DNA from: Pythium myriotylum
Taxonomy: Eukaryota > Oomycota > Peronosporomycetes > Pythiales > Pythiaceae
Direction of reading: 5' to 3'
Assembly: GCA_023091665.1 (NCBI GenBank)
Contig: JALJCQ010000023.1
Coordinates: 248,001 to 312,000 of the forward strand
DNA length: 64,000 nucleotides
Part shown: positions 10,154 to 21,656 of the stretch, one piece after another
Numbering within the stretch: the first letter of the stretch is position 1
How the letters are laid out: each line of letters begins with the position of its first letter
Translations under genes and position numbers: made by a program
The notes under the pieces: generated by a model
Told to the model about the DNA's origin: nothing
The model's database searches: none
Seen by the model: the letters and a program-made list of their open reading frames with translations, nothing else

Positions 10154-13100
10154 ATGGCGACGGAGGATGCGGGCGTCCCGCATGGAGAGCGATGGGCTGT
10201 GGCCATGGGTGTTGGCGATGCAGCAGCTCGTGCGACCCTGCGACAGCGATACGAAGTGCTGAAGGAAAAGCTGGTGTTTAAGATGGACGCTCACGACATT
10301 GCAGATCCGCTCGGTGCACTGAGTGCACAAGAGCCTGGCACAGTTGAGCAAGAACAACGAGTTAGTATTGAGGACGATGGTGCAACCACGGATATGCATA
10401 GCAAGCGACCCAGCTGGTCCCAGTTCTTCAGCGAAGAAAACTTGCTGCAGGAAATCAATACCGATCTGGATCGTCTGTACCCTGCAGGCAACGAAGGGTT
10501 TTTCCAGAATGAACAGTATCTGAAAGCGCTTCGTCAAGTTTTGTTCGTGTGGTGCAAACTTCATCCTGATGTCTCCTACCGCCAAGGCATGCACGACGTT
10601 GCTGCTGTCGTATTTTATGCATTCTTACTCGATCGAAAGCCCCGACCTGCAGCATTAAAGGAAGAAGAGAGCGACGTTCACGACGATCATAGCGACCTAT
10701 TCGGGAGCATAACGAAGCTGCACAAAGCAATTGTAGCCCACGATGAAGCCGCCACTTCTCTACCAGCAAACATTGAGGCTGACACATTTCTTGTGTTTGA
10801 AGCAATCATGCTCTACCTGAAGCCATTCTATGAGATCGTGAAAACCCCGTATCGGCAGCAACGATCATCACGGTCGGCTGCAAGTGAAATTGAACCACGC
10901 CTCTTCTCAAGCTCTGAGAACGATGACCCGAACCAACTCTTCGGCGGACCAGCCATACTGACTCCGATTGAAAAGAAGCGCAAGAAACCGGCACTCCATC
11001 GCCTCTGCTACCATGTACAGTACGAACTGCTAGAGCAAAAAGACCCGCAACTATTCTATCACCTCCAAAATCTCGATATTGTCCCGGAAACATACTGCCT
11101 GCGGTGGATTCGACTGCTCTTCGCCCGAGAGTACACGTTCGAAGCGCTATTGCATGTATGGGATGGTCTAATCCAGGACGAATCTCGACCTCGGATCCAG
11201 TATCCGACGGTGAAAGACCCCTCGCAATGGCTCGACAAGTTGCCTTCTCTTGCTGGGTTCAGTGAGAGTGATGAAGAGGGTGGAGCCGAATGGATTGGGT
11301 TTCCCCTCCTCAGATATCTGTGCGTCGCGAAACTGCTGAAGCTTTCTCCTGAGCTTCGCCGATCTGACAATACGGGCTGCCTGCGCCTCTTAATGCAATC
11401 CTTTACCGCAGAGGGAGTTGATTGCCCGCGGAAGCATGAAGAGGCTGCACAAGAACTTGTTCGGTTTGCGCAGATACTCCAAAATCCATTGATAGAGCAG
11501 CAAGATGGTCCACAAGGTCTGGACGTCGTCGAGTTCGGGAGCGGCTCGCTTGGTATTGTACTTACAGCGGCAAAAAACCCGTTCGAAACTCGTTTGGCAG
11601 TCAAAGACTTTGCGTCGGACGCGTCATCGGAGTCAGGCGTCGGTCAAGCTCAAGCGAGTGGCCGTGTTCAGATTGGCGACCTTTTGGAGTCAATCAACGG
11701 TGTTCCTATTGAGGGAAAGACAACGGATGAAGTCAAACGCCACATTCAGCTCATCTCACGCCCTCTGTTCATTGGTTTTCGTCACTGCTCCGCCGTGGCT
11801 GAGCCGAAGAGTGGTATGCAGGTGCCATTGTCACTACTTTCTCCGCGTGCAGATGGGGATGCATCGGAACCACAACCCGACATGTTGTTGCCAGTGTTTT
11901 TGCCGGGCGAGTTGTGCTATGCAAATGTGGAGACTAATATGCTGAAGTACTCGCTACTTCAGGACGGCTCGTGTCTCGGACATTATATTAGTGGGCGATT
12001 CTACATAACGAACTATCGGTGTGTATTCACAAGACTTCTCAACCCATGCGACGTTGATTGGCAAGTCCCAGTTCTTTCTATTTCGTCAGTTGATGGGTCC
12101 GATCCCCTCTCACCCCTCGTTAGTGTCTCTGCGATGGATCAAGCGCAAGCAGTTCTTGGGTTCTCCTCATCGAGTGACGAAAACCAGTACACCGTCGTGA
12201 TTCGATGTAAGGACACGCAAATCGCAAGACTTTCATTTTCCAACCACTCAGACTACAGCAAACTGTACAAGTGCCTCACTTGCCTCGCCTTCCCTGCGAC
12301 ATTGCTTGACGCTTTCTGTTTTGCGTACTCGCCGACTATTGCACCATCCGAGGAAGTTCCGTTCGACTTGCGACGAGAGTATCGACGACTCGGCCTCATG
12401 GATCATCCAGACCGTTTCCGCTGCATCGATCAATCGTCTCGGTATGAGCTATGCGAGACATACCCACAATACTTGATTGTCCCAACTGATGTGTCCGACG
12501 TGAAGATCAAAGCTGCGGCATCGTTTCGTTCTCACAACCGGCTTCCCGTCGTGTGCTGGTTGCATCGAACAAACGGCGCGACCATCAGTAGATCTGCCCA
12601 GCCTTTGGTCGGCCTCAAGTCAAACAGGTCTTTTGAGGATGAGCAGCTTGTGAGATTGCTGTGCTGTGCAGGTACCAACTCATTCGGCAGGTACCTCATA
12701 ATGGACGCTCGGAGTCAACTTGCCGCTGTTGGCAACAAAGCAATGGGGAAAGGCACGGAAATTCCGGCAAACTATCGTGGAGCAAAGCTCGTGTTCATGA
12801 ATATTGACAATATTCATACGATTCGCCAGAGTCTGCAGTCACTGACTGTGATCTTCGAGCCGCGCAAAGGGTCTGCGGAAAGTGACTCGGCGTCTAGTGT
12901 TTACGGGAAGATCGATAGCTCAGGATGGCTGCGTCATGTGCGGCTAATTCTGAAGGCATCGGTGGAGCTCGCGCAGTCTGTCCACAATGGTGTTTCGGTA
13001 CTAACACACTGCAGCGACGGGTGGGATCGAACATCTCAGATGGTGGCGCTTGCAGAGCTGATGCTCGACCCACACTATCGGACTCTCCGAGGATTCCAGA

Positions 13101-13680
13101 GTCTGATTGAGAAGGAATGGTGCGCGTTCGGTCACCAATTTGCCGCGCGGAGTGGTCACGCACGCAGCGACGCCGGAAACGACCAGCGGTCGCCCGTGTT
13201 CCTACTGTGGCTAGACTGCGTGTGGCAGATTGTACGTCAGTTCCCGAGCGAGTACGAATTCAACGAGAGCCTGTTGTTGGCGCTGGCAGACCACGTCTTC
13301 TCGTGCAAGTATGGGACGTTCATGTTCGACTGTGAGCGACAGAGGTGCGTTCACTGGCGGCAAATGCTATGACCACGTTGGACTGACTTGTTAAGGATGT
13401 AGAAAAGAGTTCTTCGCCAAACATCGCGTGCATTCCGTGTGGAGCGATATCAACAGCCACTGCGAGCGATTCACGAATCCGTTGTACGCGCCGTCCGAGA
13501 ATGTCCCTCTGCTCGCACCCAACACACTCTCAAAGAACATCAAGTGCGTCCCCTGCTTGTAGACGGGAGTTTGACCATCCGACTCACCTGTCCATGTGTA
13601 CGTACAGACTCTGGAAAGGATACTTTTGTCGTTGGGACCCGACCTTGATCCCGCCCATCGCCGCGCGTCAGTTCTACTGA
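10154..13680 (+). CDS. TBC RabGAP - PDZ - GRAM - myotubularin fusion protein
   Basis: About 1134 aa from three exons (10154-13344, 13403-13543, 13608-13680). Residues ~1-400 form a TBC domain most like TBC1D5. The catalytic IxxDxxR (INTDLDR, Arg ~107) and YxQ (YRQGMH, Gln ~144) motifs are both present, so RabGAP activity is plausible. A PDZ-like domain follows (~457-545, GSGSLGIVL and RVQIGDLLESINGVPI), then a GRAM/PH-like region (~575-700). A myotubularin phosphatase domain completes the protein, with the CX5R loop intact (CSDGWDRT, Cys ~953). The small last exons supply the canonical C-terminal SVWSDIN and LWKGYFCRWDP segments, confirming the splicing. Expected roles are hydrolysing GTP on a Rab and removing the 3-phosphate from PI3P or PI(3,5)P2 on endosomes. 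Confidence 0.93.
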
Positions 13681-14007
13681 AGAGGCGGTTCCATGTTCGA
13701 ACCTAGTCCATCCCTCGGTGAGAGCACGCAAGCGTTCCATAAAATACAACTTCAACATCCCCTTTCTAACGCCATGCTCGAGCATACTGAGTTCAAGTGC
13801 AGTGGGTCTATCATCCATTTACGCAGGTCAAATGGTACCGCCGGAATGGAAGGATCGAACGTTGCCCAACCGTCGAGCAACGGCCCGAGAACGGTCGCGT
13901 TGCACTGAACCGACAACATTGGGGCAGTGTGAGGCGTGTGGCGCGAGTGTGGAAACCGGCGAGAGAGCGGAAGACACCCGACAAACGATCGCGTGTCAGC
14001 CACGACC
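13681..14007. other. Intergenic region upstream of PH-kinase
   Basis: 327 nt between the myotubularin stop and the chosen kinase start. It has several short overlapping ORFs on both strands, none with recognisable protein features. An in-frame upstream ATG at 13936 could extend the kinase by 24 residues. No repeat or RNA gene is seen. Confidence 0.5.
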
Positions 14008-15300
14008 ATGGACGTCTCGCGCGTCAAGCGTCAACACAGTGGTGCGCCTGCCACGTCACGCAAGCGGCCCTTCGCGGTCGTCCCCAGCCAGTTCGTCGCG
14101 CCCGCGCGTGTTCAAATGCAGCGCATGATGCCTGTGTGGATGGCCAAAGTGCGATGGCTCGTGCTCCGGGGCTCCAAGTCGCCCATTTTAGCCGCCTATC
14201 GCCATGCGCCGACGGGAGTTGTGGATGAGCGACCCATCCGAGTGATCCTGCTTGATACAGAAACGACAGTACATGTAGTTGGCGAGAAAGGCATGGTCAT
14301 CGTAAGTTCGAGAGTACGTCGCAACGACACGTGGGCGATCACATTCCAATCAGGTGGCGAGCGTAAGCGCATGTACGAGTTGCTCAAGACGTGGATTGAA
14401 TTGTCGACTTTTCTCCAGAGCCTTACTGGATTTCAAAGCATCGCCCGTAGCCAGAGCTCTGTTGTATACCGCTGCCACGATCGCGAAGACAAGGGGCGGG
14501 AGTATGCGCTCAAGCAAATCGACCGTACTAAGTGCCCCAACGAGATTGAAGTAACTGAAAAGCTTGTGGACGCGGAGGCTCTCCAGCCGTATGTTCCACG
14601 ATACGTGTTCATGTTCGAGGATGGCAAATCCTGCTCCGTCACCATCGCGATGAAGCACTACGCTGGCGGTACGTTGGCTGACCGAATAGGCAAGTTTGGG
14701 TTCCTCCCCGACAACGTTGTACGTTCAGTCATGTCGTCGCTGTGCGTCGTGTTGTTTCTTCTCCACCAACACGGCATTCTCCACTTGGATGTCAAGGCTG
14801 CCAACATTTTGTTTGACGCCGAAAGCTCGCGCAGCTTCCAGAACTTGAAGCTGGTTGACTTTGGGAGCAGTGTGTTGTTCACAGACACGTTACGCCTACC
14901 ATTGCATCGGAACGTGTCTGGGACTTACGGGTGCATGGCACCCGAGCGATTCGATGGAAGATACGGCCCTGAAGCCGACGTCTACGGCGCCGGCGTCGTG
15001 TTGTACAATATGGTGACGGGAGAGATCCCGTTCAGTGGCGTTGACAGCTATCAGGTGATGGCCAAGAACATGAGCGGCGTCGTGAGCTTCGCGCACCCGC
15101 GATGGCGCCGCGTGTCACCAGATGTCCGGCGCTTGGCCGAGCGCATGCTCGAGAGAGAGCCACGAAAGCGCATCCGACTGGCTGAGGTGCTCAAGACGCC
15201 GTGGCTGTGCCAGAGCCATTCGCGACAAGATTTGGTCGCAGCCGAGACGGCGCCGCCTGCCCACTTGGCGCATAGTGACCCGTTTGCATTTTTCGCATGA
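14008..15300 (+). CDS. PH-domain serine/threonine protein kinase
   Basis: About 430 aa without introns. Residues ~40-140 resemble a pleckstrin-homology domain (KVRWLVLRGSKSPILAAY to ERKRMYELLKTWIEL), which would recruit the kinase to phosphoinositides. The kinase domain has the VAIK-type lysine (YALKQI), a catalytic loop HLDVKAANIL, DFG (VDFGSS) and an APE segment (MAPERF). The Arg normally before the catalytic Asp is Leu, making this a non-RD kinase that probably does not need activation-loop phosphorylation in the usual way. Overall closest to the CAMK-like group. The start at 14008 sits in a good context (ACCATGG); an in-frame ATG at 13936 is an alternative. Next to the alpha-kinase on the same strand. 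Confidence 0.88.
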   Translation: MDVSRVKRQHSGAPATSRKRPFAVVPSQFVAPARVQMQRMMPVWMAKVRWLVLRGSKSPILAAYRHAPTGVVDERPIRVILLDTETTVHVVGEKGMVIVSSRVRRNDTWAITFQSGGERKRMYELLKTWIELSTFLQSLTGFQSIARSQSSVVYRCHDREDKGREYALKQIDRTKCPNEIEVTEKLVDAEALQPYVPRYVFMFEDGKSCSVTIAMKHYAGGTLADRIGKFGFLPDNVVRSVMSSLCVVLFLLHQHGILHLDVKAANILFDAESSRSFQNLKLVDFGSSVLFTDTLRLPLHRNVSGTYGCMAPERFDGRYGPEADVYGAGVVLYNMVTGEIPFSGVDSYQVMAKNMSGVVSFAHPRWRRVSPDVRRLAERMLEREPRKRIRLAEVLKTPWLCQSHSRQDLVAAETAPPAHLAHSDPFAFFA

Positions 15301-15448
15301 TGAAGTGGATCTCAGAAAGTTCTGACTTCTCATACCTCTCACTGGATAAAATCGCAAAATGAGATCGCCAGCTGTGAGCCAATGGGCAGTCGCTTGAAGT
15401 GTCTCGATCTGTGCTGGGGCTCACTTCTGGATCTATCAGACCGAGGCG

Positions 15449-17201
15449 ATGCGACGCCTCGCGAGTGCGTCCCATGCTGGCGGCGAGCGCACAGCCGAGC
15501 GGCGCTACGACTGGGAGGTGGACGGCGACGCCGTCACCGTCATGGCCACGCGGCGACTGGCCAACAACTCGGTTCACCACACTGTGTCGACATCAACCCC
15601 AACAGAGAAGAGACTAGCCCGCGTGCGGTACCGGAGCAACGCGCACTTGATTGTGCCCTTGCCACCAAGACGAGCACGTCGGCAATCTTCTGCCGCGACC
15701 AGTAACCAAGATGAGGACCTCGAGGAGGCATCATTGGACATGGACGACTCATCCTGGGTGGAGGGTGAGGACACCGGATCCATCATTCAGGACGGCAAGC
15801 ATATCGAACAGCGAGCGGGGGAAGACACGCTCAAGCGCCCTCCGCGTGAGTGGATTAGAAACAAGCGCAGCGGCTCATTCTATTCAAGCGGCGGATCAAG
15901 CCTGGCCATCAGTTTCGATCGTACTCGTGCCGCTGCTAGCGCTGGCGGCAGTAACAACAATGTGAGGGAAGACGTACTCGCTCGAGTGGCAACGCTTAAA
16001 GTGCTTTTAGATGAAGGTTTTCTCTCGGAGCAAGAGTATGAGCGGTATGCGCATTTACTTCTTTCGGATCGAACAAATGAACTGAGTTTTATTAACGTCA
16101 TTTCCTGGCTGCTTAGACGCAAACGCGCTATCATCGATGAGCTGACGTTCGCGTCGCAAAGCTCTTCAGCTCGTCGGAGCGAAGCGCGTTCTTCTTTCAC
16201 GCCCCGTAGCGGTGAGTTATGGTATTTTGATGAGTTGAATGTTGAGAGCTGAGCCGTTGTTTCTTGATGAAGGCATACCGCTAATCGTGCCACACGCACC
16301 GGATTTTCGGAGTATAGTACCGGAAATGGCGACGAAACACGTCTTTAATTACGACACCCGCCAGTGGACCACATCTCAAGTGTATGTTGCACTCGATGAG
16401 ACTCCCTTCAGCAAAGGCAGTCTCCGTGTCGTCTACCATCTGCAGGACCTCAATGAGCTCCACTTCGATGGCAGCTACGTGGCCAAGGTAGCGATCGATC
16501 CTGATGAGGACCCACAGACATACTTTCGCGACATCGAACTACAAGCACACTGCTCGTCGTACGCAAATCTCTATAACTCATACTATCCGCCCAAACGCGT
16601 TGAATTCCTGCAGGCATGGGTTCTCGAGTTGACGGAGCGCGATGGTGTCTTGTGTGCTGTGGAAGAGTACATCCCAGGCGAGTATCGGAAACACAACAAT
16701 AACTTCGGAAGTGTGAGTGACGACGAACGGAACACCCCACAAGCATTCTCTCACTTCACGTATGAGGTCTCAAATCATGAAGTGCTGGCGGTGGATATCC
16801 AGGGCGTCGGTGATAAGTACACAGATCCTCAGATTCACACGCTGAACGGGCACGACTTTGGGAAGGGAAACCTTGGCGTGCTTGGCTTCCAAAAATTTCT
16901 CTCTTCTCACCGATGCAATTCAATTTGTCGGTATCTCAAGCTGCCACCGGTGAACCCAAAAGAACGGAACGCTGATCGAGGCACTTTACCTCTTCAGGAA
17001 CTGATGAACAGAGATCGCGTGCGACCAACAAGCTTCGACTCCAAGCACTACTACGAGCACGCACCAATGCTTCAAAAATACATCAATCACTGTCGTGATT
17101 TAGAGGAGCGCCATCGCCGGATTGATCGCGAGAGACCTGGGGGCAAGTGGAGTGACCAATTGTGCTCTCGGATTTCATGTAGCGCGTGTTGCATTCAGTA
17201 G
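15449..17201 (+). CDS. Alpha-kinase (eEF2K/MHCK family) with long N-terminal region
   Basis: Two exons (15449-16211 and 16273-17201) join across a 61-nt intron with a consensus GTGAGT donor. Phase 1 on both sides gives about 563 aa. The C-terminal half is an atypical alpha-kinase domain: YVAKVAID holds the ATP-binding lysine, AVEEYIPG lies in the hinge, and LAVDIQGVGDKYTDPQIHT carries the catalytic region. GNLGVLGFQKFLSSHRCNSICRYLKL is a Gly-rich loop plus the His/Cys zinc-binding core typical of the family. Residues 1-250 are mostly charged and unstructured, with a short helical-hairpin segment around VLLDEGFLSEQEYERYAHLL that resembles a SHOCT-type motif. Without splicing, the two halves would look like separate overlapping ORFs. 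Confidence 0.9.
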
Positions 17202-17278
17202 TGCTGTAATTGAAAATAGTATTGTTTGTGTATTGGAATCTTGAGTAGCATTGAGAGGCGCACGGTATTTACTACCTT

Positions 17279-18634
17279 CTACTCTGAGACTTTGTTGTCG
17301 AAAAGACTCTTAACTGAAGCGATCAACGAGTCGGCGAAAGTCTCCAATGAAAAGAGATCTCTCGCTCTCTGCTTGCCTTTGCTGCCCAACTCCGCAACAC
17401 ATTTTTCGTCATCGCACACTTTCGCCATTGCGGCACCGAACGCTCCAGGTTCGCTATCGCAGAGGTAACCGGTCACGCCATCCAGAACAGATTCGAGAGG
17501 CCCACCACTAGCCACTGCAATCACAGGTGTGCCACACGTCATCGCCTCAACTGGAACAATACCAAAATGCTCTTTGTCTGGGGTGTATATCACTGCTGCG
17601 GATGTCGAGAGCAACTCTTTCTTCATCAAATCAGAAACTGATGTTCGGAACTCGATATGATTCTGTAAGGCGTACTTGCTCACTTCGTCTTTGAGCTCCT
17701 GGAGGTGCTCGATGTTCTCCGCGTTGTTCGGGTCGTAGCCACCAGCAACGATTAGCCGTGTTTTTTCAAAAACGTCTGGTGCGACGAGACTCTTAAGCTT
17801 GGCCAAAGCGTGAATTGCCAGCGCAACGTTCTTCTTGCGTTCGAATCGATTGAGCGACACGAAATGGGTAAGGTTCCGAGGAGACGAAGCCTCAAATCTC
17901 TCAAAGACACTGACATCGACGGGTGGGTAAAGAATACCTAGCTCCCGCAATCGCAAGCGAGGAAACGACTGCTCGAAGACCTCTCGCGTAAACTTGCTGT
18001 TGACAACGATCACGTCCGAGCATGCTGTCGTGACTTCTTCGAGCGTGTCCAGAGGCACTCGATAGAGCTTTTTCAGGAAAAACCCTGATTTGACCACAAG
18101 CAGCTTGTCCGGATAATGACCATAGAAGAGTACGGGCTTGCGCAGATACCGCAGGAACGGGATGGAGACCGAGACCTGATCAACGAAGAACGCGTCGATC
18201 TCATGGGCATGATTCGATGCGATGACAAATGTGACGTAGAGAATGCGTAGGACGGCGCAAAAGGCGTATCCCTTGCCTAAGATTGTCTTCGGAAGCCAGT
18301 CCCCGTGCACGCGAACGCAGCGAGAGAGAGGACCATCACCTTTGGTCTCCTCGAAACAATGGTTCACATCGTGATGAGCCGTGTAAATCGTCACATGCAC
18401 ACCCTTCTTTTGCAGGGCGATAGCTGCGTTTACGACGAGGTTTTCAGCGCCGCCTATGCCGAAATCCGGGTGCAGGAACGCAACGCGCAGTGGCTTTCCA
18501 GGCTGCTTCGGCGGTGAGAGACTCTTCGGTGGGAGCGTGAGGCCGACGTAGAATGCGAACACAACACGAACAACCACCACTGCGGCAGCAAGGATAGAAA
18601 GTGCAATGATGATGAAGACCATGTCGTCCGTCAT
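17279..18634 (-). CDS. ALG2: ALG2 mannosyltransferase
   Basis: GT4-family enzyme that adds the second and third mannoses to dolichol-linked oligosaccharide on the cytosolic face of the ER for N-glycosylation. The chosen start (MTDDMVFIII) gives ~451 aa with a hydrophobic N-terminal anchor. The ORF extends 29 codons upstream to 18721, but that extension looks like leader. Signatures are LRVAFLHPDFGIGGAENLVVN near the N-terminus, FYGHYPDKLL, FVSLNRFERKKNVALAIHA and the C-terminal EX7E region HFGIVPVEAMTCGTPVIAV that binds GDP-mannose. No introns. Confidence 0.95.
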   Translation of the reverse strand: MTDDMVFIIIALSILAAAVVVVRVVFAFYVGLTLPPKSLSPPKQPGKPLRVAFLHPDFGIGGAENLVVNAAIALQKKGVHVTIYTAHHDVNHCFEETKGDGPLSRCVRVHGDWLPKTILGKGYAFCAVLRILYVTFVIASNHAHEIDAFFVDQVSVSIPFLRYLRKPVLFYGHYPDKLLVVKSGFFLKKLYRVPLDTLEEVTTACSDVIVVNSKFTREVFEQSFPRLRLRELGILYPPVDVSVFERFEASSPRNLTHFVSLNRFERKKNVALAIHALAKLKSLVAPDVFEKTRLIVAGGYDPNNAENIEHLQELKDEVSKYALQNHIEFRTSVSDLMKKELLSTSAAVIYTPDKEHFGIVPVEAMTCGTPVIAVASGGPLESVLDGVTGYLCDSEPGAFGAAMAKVCDDEKCVAELGSKGKQRARDLFSLETFADSLIASVKSLFDNKVSE

Positions 18635-18947
18635 GGACGACGGCGGTGAGTGCGCGCCCCAGCGTCCTGGACCCGTCATAGTTATCAGACTCGTGGAGTT
18701 GCCACGAAACACATCTTTCAAACAGCGGCGGTGTGGTCCACCTTAAATCCTAAATCATGGTGTAACATTTTTGAAATGTGACGAAAACTTTCGCAATGCT
18801 GACTCGGATCATTTGGATCATCTACACGGCGGCATTCTGGTGTTGTTTCTGGTCAGGGAGTGAAGCTACCAGGTAAAACTAGTCTTGCTACTCGCCATCT
18901 ATTCCGGCTGGCGAGGACTTCGGTTAGATAATCGTCTCGGGGTGAGG
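18635..18947. other. Intergenic region between ALG2 and SKI8 genes
   Basis: 313 nt between the ALG2 start and the SKI8 stop, both genes being on the minus strand. It should hold the ALG2 promoter and 5' leader and the SKI8 3' UTR. I see no gene, repeat or distinct regulatory motif in it. Confidence 0.5.
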
Positions 18948-20301
18948 TCAGGGAGTCACGCCGGTCTCGTAAACCTGAAGTAACGCGTCGTCTCCACCCG
19001 AGACGAGACGGCTACCTGTCGAGTTGTACGCAACACTCCATACCTAAGGAGAGAATCGGTTGTTCAAATGACGCAAATAAAGTGAAGACACGGAACACAA
19101 ACCTGATCAGTATGTGTGTCGAACGTCGATAGGCAGCGACGGCTTCCGACATCCCAGATCTTCACACGTCGATCGGCACCACTAGCGACAAAACAACATA
19201 AGGACTCGAATGCTAGTAAAACCGCTAGTGGAAGGTTTACCCAGTCGCAAACTGGCGCCCGTCGGGAGAGCATGCAACGCTCAAAACCCACGATATATGG
19301 CCAGACAACGTGGCAACCGCGTTCTGCTGTGCACTGCAAGACATCACGAATTAGCGACCGAACGAACACAGTGCAACGTAACATAATGCCACGAACACAT
19401 CGTAGACGTTGACATGCATGTCATCAGACGCAGCGAAGAGCTTCCCGTCCGGTGAATAAGATATCGAACGGACTGGCTTGGTGCGATCTAAACGAGCAAC
19501 AGTGAAGTCAGATCGATTCATGAGTGTAACAAGCACTTGCACGCTCAATACCTTCGTATTTCTGAACAACTTCGCCAGTCTCCAAGTCGTAGACGCCAAC
19601 AAACCCATCGAAACCACCACACGCGACGTGCTTTCCGTCTGGGGACTGTCGGACGCAATGCTCAAACTCAGCAATGAAGAACGAAGCGATAAAAGGAACC
19701 ATCACTGCTTACGTAGGCGACACTGAGAACAAACTTGGCTTGAGTAGCGATCTCTTGTGTGATTTTCTCGCTCTCGATGTCAACGAGGTTGATCTTCCCT
19801 TGTTGGCTACCAGTCACCACCTTGGATTCATCCGGACTGTAGGCGATTTGCCAGAGCTCACCGGCACCGGCATCAATGGTTTTCTCCACAACGCCGTCCA
19901 GCAGATTGAGCACCCGAATTTGACAATCAAGCGAACTGGTAACTGCTCGTGTGCCAGCTTTGTTACCGATGATGGAGATGGTGCCGAGTACGTGTCCAGG
20001 GTACTGATGTCCCACGCTGATCGATTCCTTCGTGACGTCCCTGTGAAAAATACAAGCGATTGCCCCTCAGAAGAAGAAGCAGCTATCGAGAAGACGATGG
20101 TCGTACCAAAATTTGGCTACCTCGTCGACGGAGCCAGAAAGGATCTTGTCATTTGCAGTCCAAAAAGTGCTCCAGATACCGTCGCTGTGCGCGTTCGCGA
20201 ACTGGATAGACGCGCGGTGCTGATGCAAAGAGAGACCTAGCGGTCAGTACGCTCGTGTGCCGCTAGGTCTCGACAGATCGACGTACGTTCGTTCGCGCCA
20301 T
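18948..20301 (-). CDS. WDR61: WD40 protein SKI8/WDR61
   Basis: Seven-bladed WD40 propeller of the SKI complex, which feeds mRNA to the cytoplasmic exosome; the animal protein also joins the PAF1 complex. Eight exons (20301-20287, 20219-20107, 20040-19713, 19645-19552, 19487-19397, 19333-19241, 19181-19103, 19043-18948) separated by introns of 59-67 nt give 302 aa; human WDR61 has 305. Diagnostic segments are [72 protein letters not shown] and [11 protein letters not shown]. Exon 1 is only five codons. Intron 1 contains a perfect 12-bp inverted repeat (20232-20271). Divergent from the hydrolase gene, 140 nt apart. Confidence 0.93.
20232..20271. repeat. Perfect 12-bp inverted repeat in SKI8 intron 1
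   Basis: The left arm GAGACCTAGCGG (20232-20243) and right arm CCGCTAGGTCTC (20260-20271) are exact reverse complements around a 16-nt loop. The hairpin lies wholly inside the 67-nt first intron of the SKI8/WDR61 gene and close to its start codon. It may affect splicing or be a protein-binding site. Confidence 0.8.
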
Positions 20302-20441
20302 TGTTCCTGCGGTTATGGCAAGTCTCGTGGGGGAAGTTGTGCGAACTTATCGAACTTTAAACAACTCCGTCAAAGCGAACTTTGTGTCATGTGCGCACCT
20401 AACTCTTTCCAGTTGACAATCAAACGCAACGAAGACGAAAG

Positions 20442-21598
20442 ATGTTCCGCCGCTTCGTGAGCACGGCGCGGTATGCCTGGAAGGATATCCACTATACGGC
20501 GCAGTGCCACCCGAAACATACGCTGGTGAGTACATCAGCGCTGAGTCCACTCGGCTTGGAGATTGTGGAAGGCATGATACGTATCCTCCAGGATATCGCT
20601 GTTCCAAAAGTCCGTGACCGGCCGAAACTCAAGACCTGTGTGTTCGTACACGGAGGTTCATGGCAACGTGGCGACAAAGCTGGCTTATTCAATGACGGAA
20701 TCGAGGATGCATTCGCCCGCGCCGGCTATGTTGGAGTGAGCGTCAACTACCGCTTATCACCAGAGGTACCGAACCGACTTCTGGTCTCCACTCGTCTCCG
20801 AACTTGAGTCGTTGTACTCGTTGCTAGGTTACACACCCTGACCACACGAGGGATGTCGCTGCAGCTGTGAGTTGGATCTGTCGCAACATTGAGAAGGTGA
20901 GACTGGTGGGGCAGTCTGTGATCTTTGGTGCATTTTAACTTTCTCTCGCGTTTGCTAGTACGGCGGTGATGCGAGCGATGTGGTCTTGATTGGGCACAGC
21001 GCCGGTGCCCACATCATCATGCAAGCAGTGGCAAATCCGGTGTTCTTTAAGACCCATGGAATCGATCATCGAATAGTGACTGGAGTGATCGGTTTATCGG
21101 GTGTTTACAATGTCGTCCGGCTAGCAAATGCGAGGTTTTATGGACCTCTCACGGTTCGAAGCCTCACCAAAATCTCCATCTGCATTGCCTTACTTATCTG
21201 AGGGGTGCTTCCTTGTTAGGTGAATCCCGCGTTCGGTGAACGTGTCGACCAGTGGCGTGAAGGCTCAGTCACGACAGTGCTAGCACGTCAAGGGCACGGA
21301 TCTCCGCTTTACCGTACACCCACACTTCTTCTCACAGCAGAAGACGATTTTCATTTTGGAGAAGATGCGGCTGAGCTCAAAGCATGGCTTAAGGATGGTG
21401 GCAACGTAAGATTTTACTTGCGAGAGAAAGCAAACGACGGGAGGGTCTCACTGGTTTGTCTGTCAGGTTTGTGTTGAAAGCGATGTAGTCCCCGATCGCA
21501 ATCACTTCACTATCATTCGTGATCTTACCGTGAACCCTGAGGATGAGTCAATGAGACGAATAGTTCGCTTCCTAGAGGACACCACCAATACGAAGTGA
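20442..21598 (+). CDS. Alpha/beta hydrolase, carboxylesterase/kynurenine formamidase-like
   Basis: About 301 aa from five exons (20442-20765, 20828-20896, 20959-21153, 21220-21405, 21467-21598), all introns phase 0. The fold signatures are the oxyanion motif VFVHGGSWQRGDK, YRLSPE, the nucleophile elbow LIGHSAGAHI (Ser), the acid in TAEDDFHF and the catalytic His in DRNHFTI, so the triad looks complete. The layout resembles BD-FAE-type esterases, kynurenine formamidases and plant isoprenylcysteine methylesterases; sequence alone does not choose among them. The N-terminus MFRRFVSTARYAW is basic and amphipathic, so mitochondrial import is possible. Confidence 0.87.
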
Positions 21599-21656
21599 AC
21601 GAGAGTAGAAAAATGTTTGACTGCCAGCTTTGCTGTAAATTGTGATGATGTTCCGA

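Noticed and set aside
9650..10594. 314-codon minus ORF across the transporter promoter and the start of the TBC-myotubularin gene
   Set aside because: Only its last part (exon 1 of the transporter from 9940) is coding; the rest is antisense to the TBC domain.
15382..15705. 107-codon plus ORF at the alpha-kinase start
   Set aside because: Different frame from the alpha-kinase N-terminal exon, low-complexity product.
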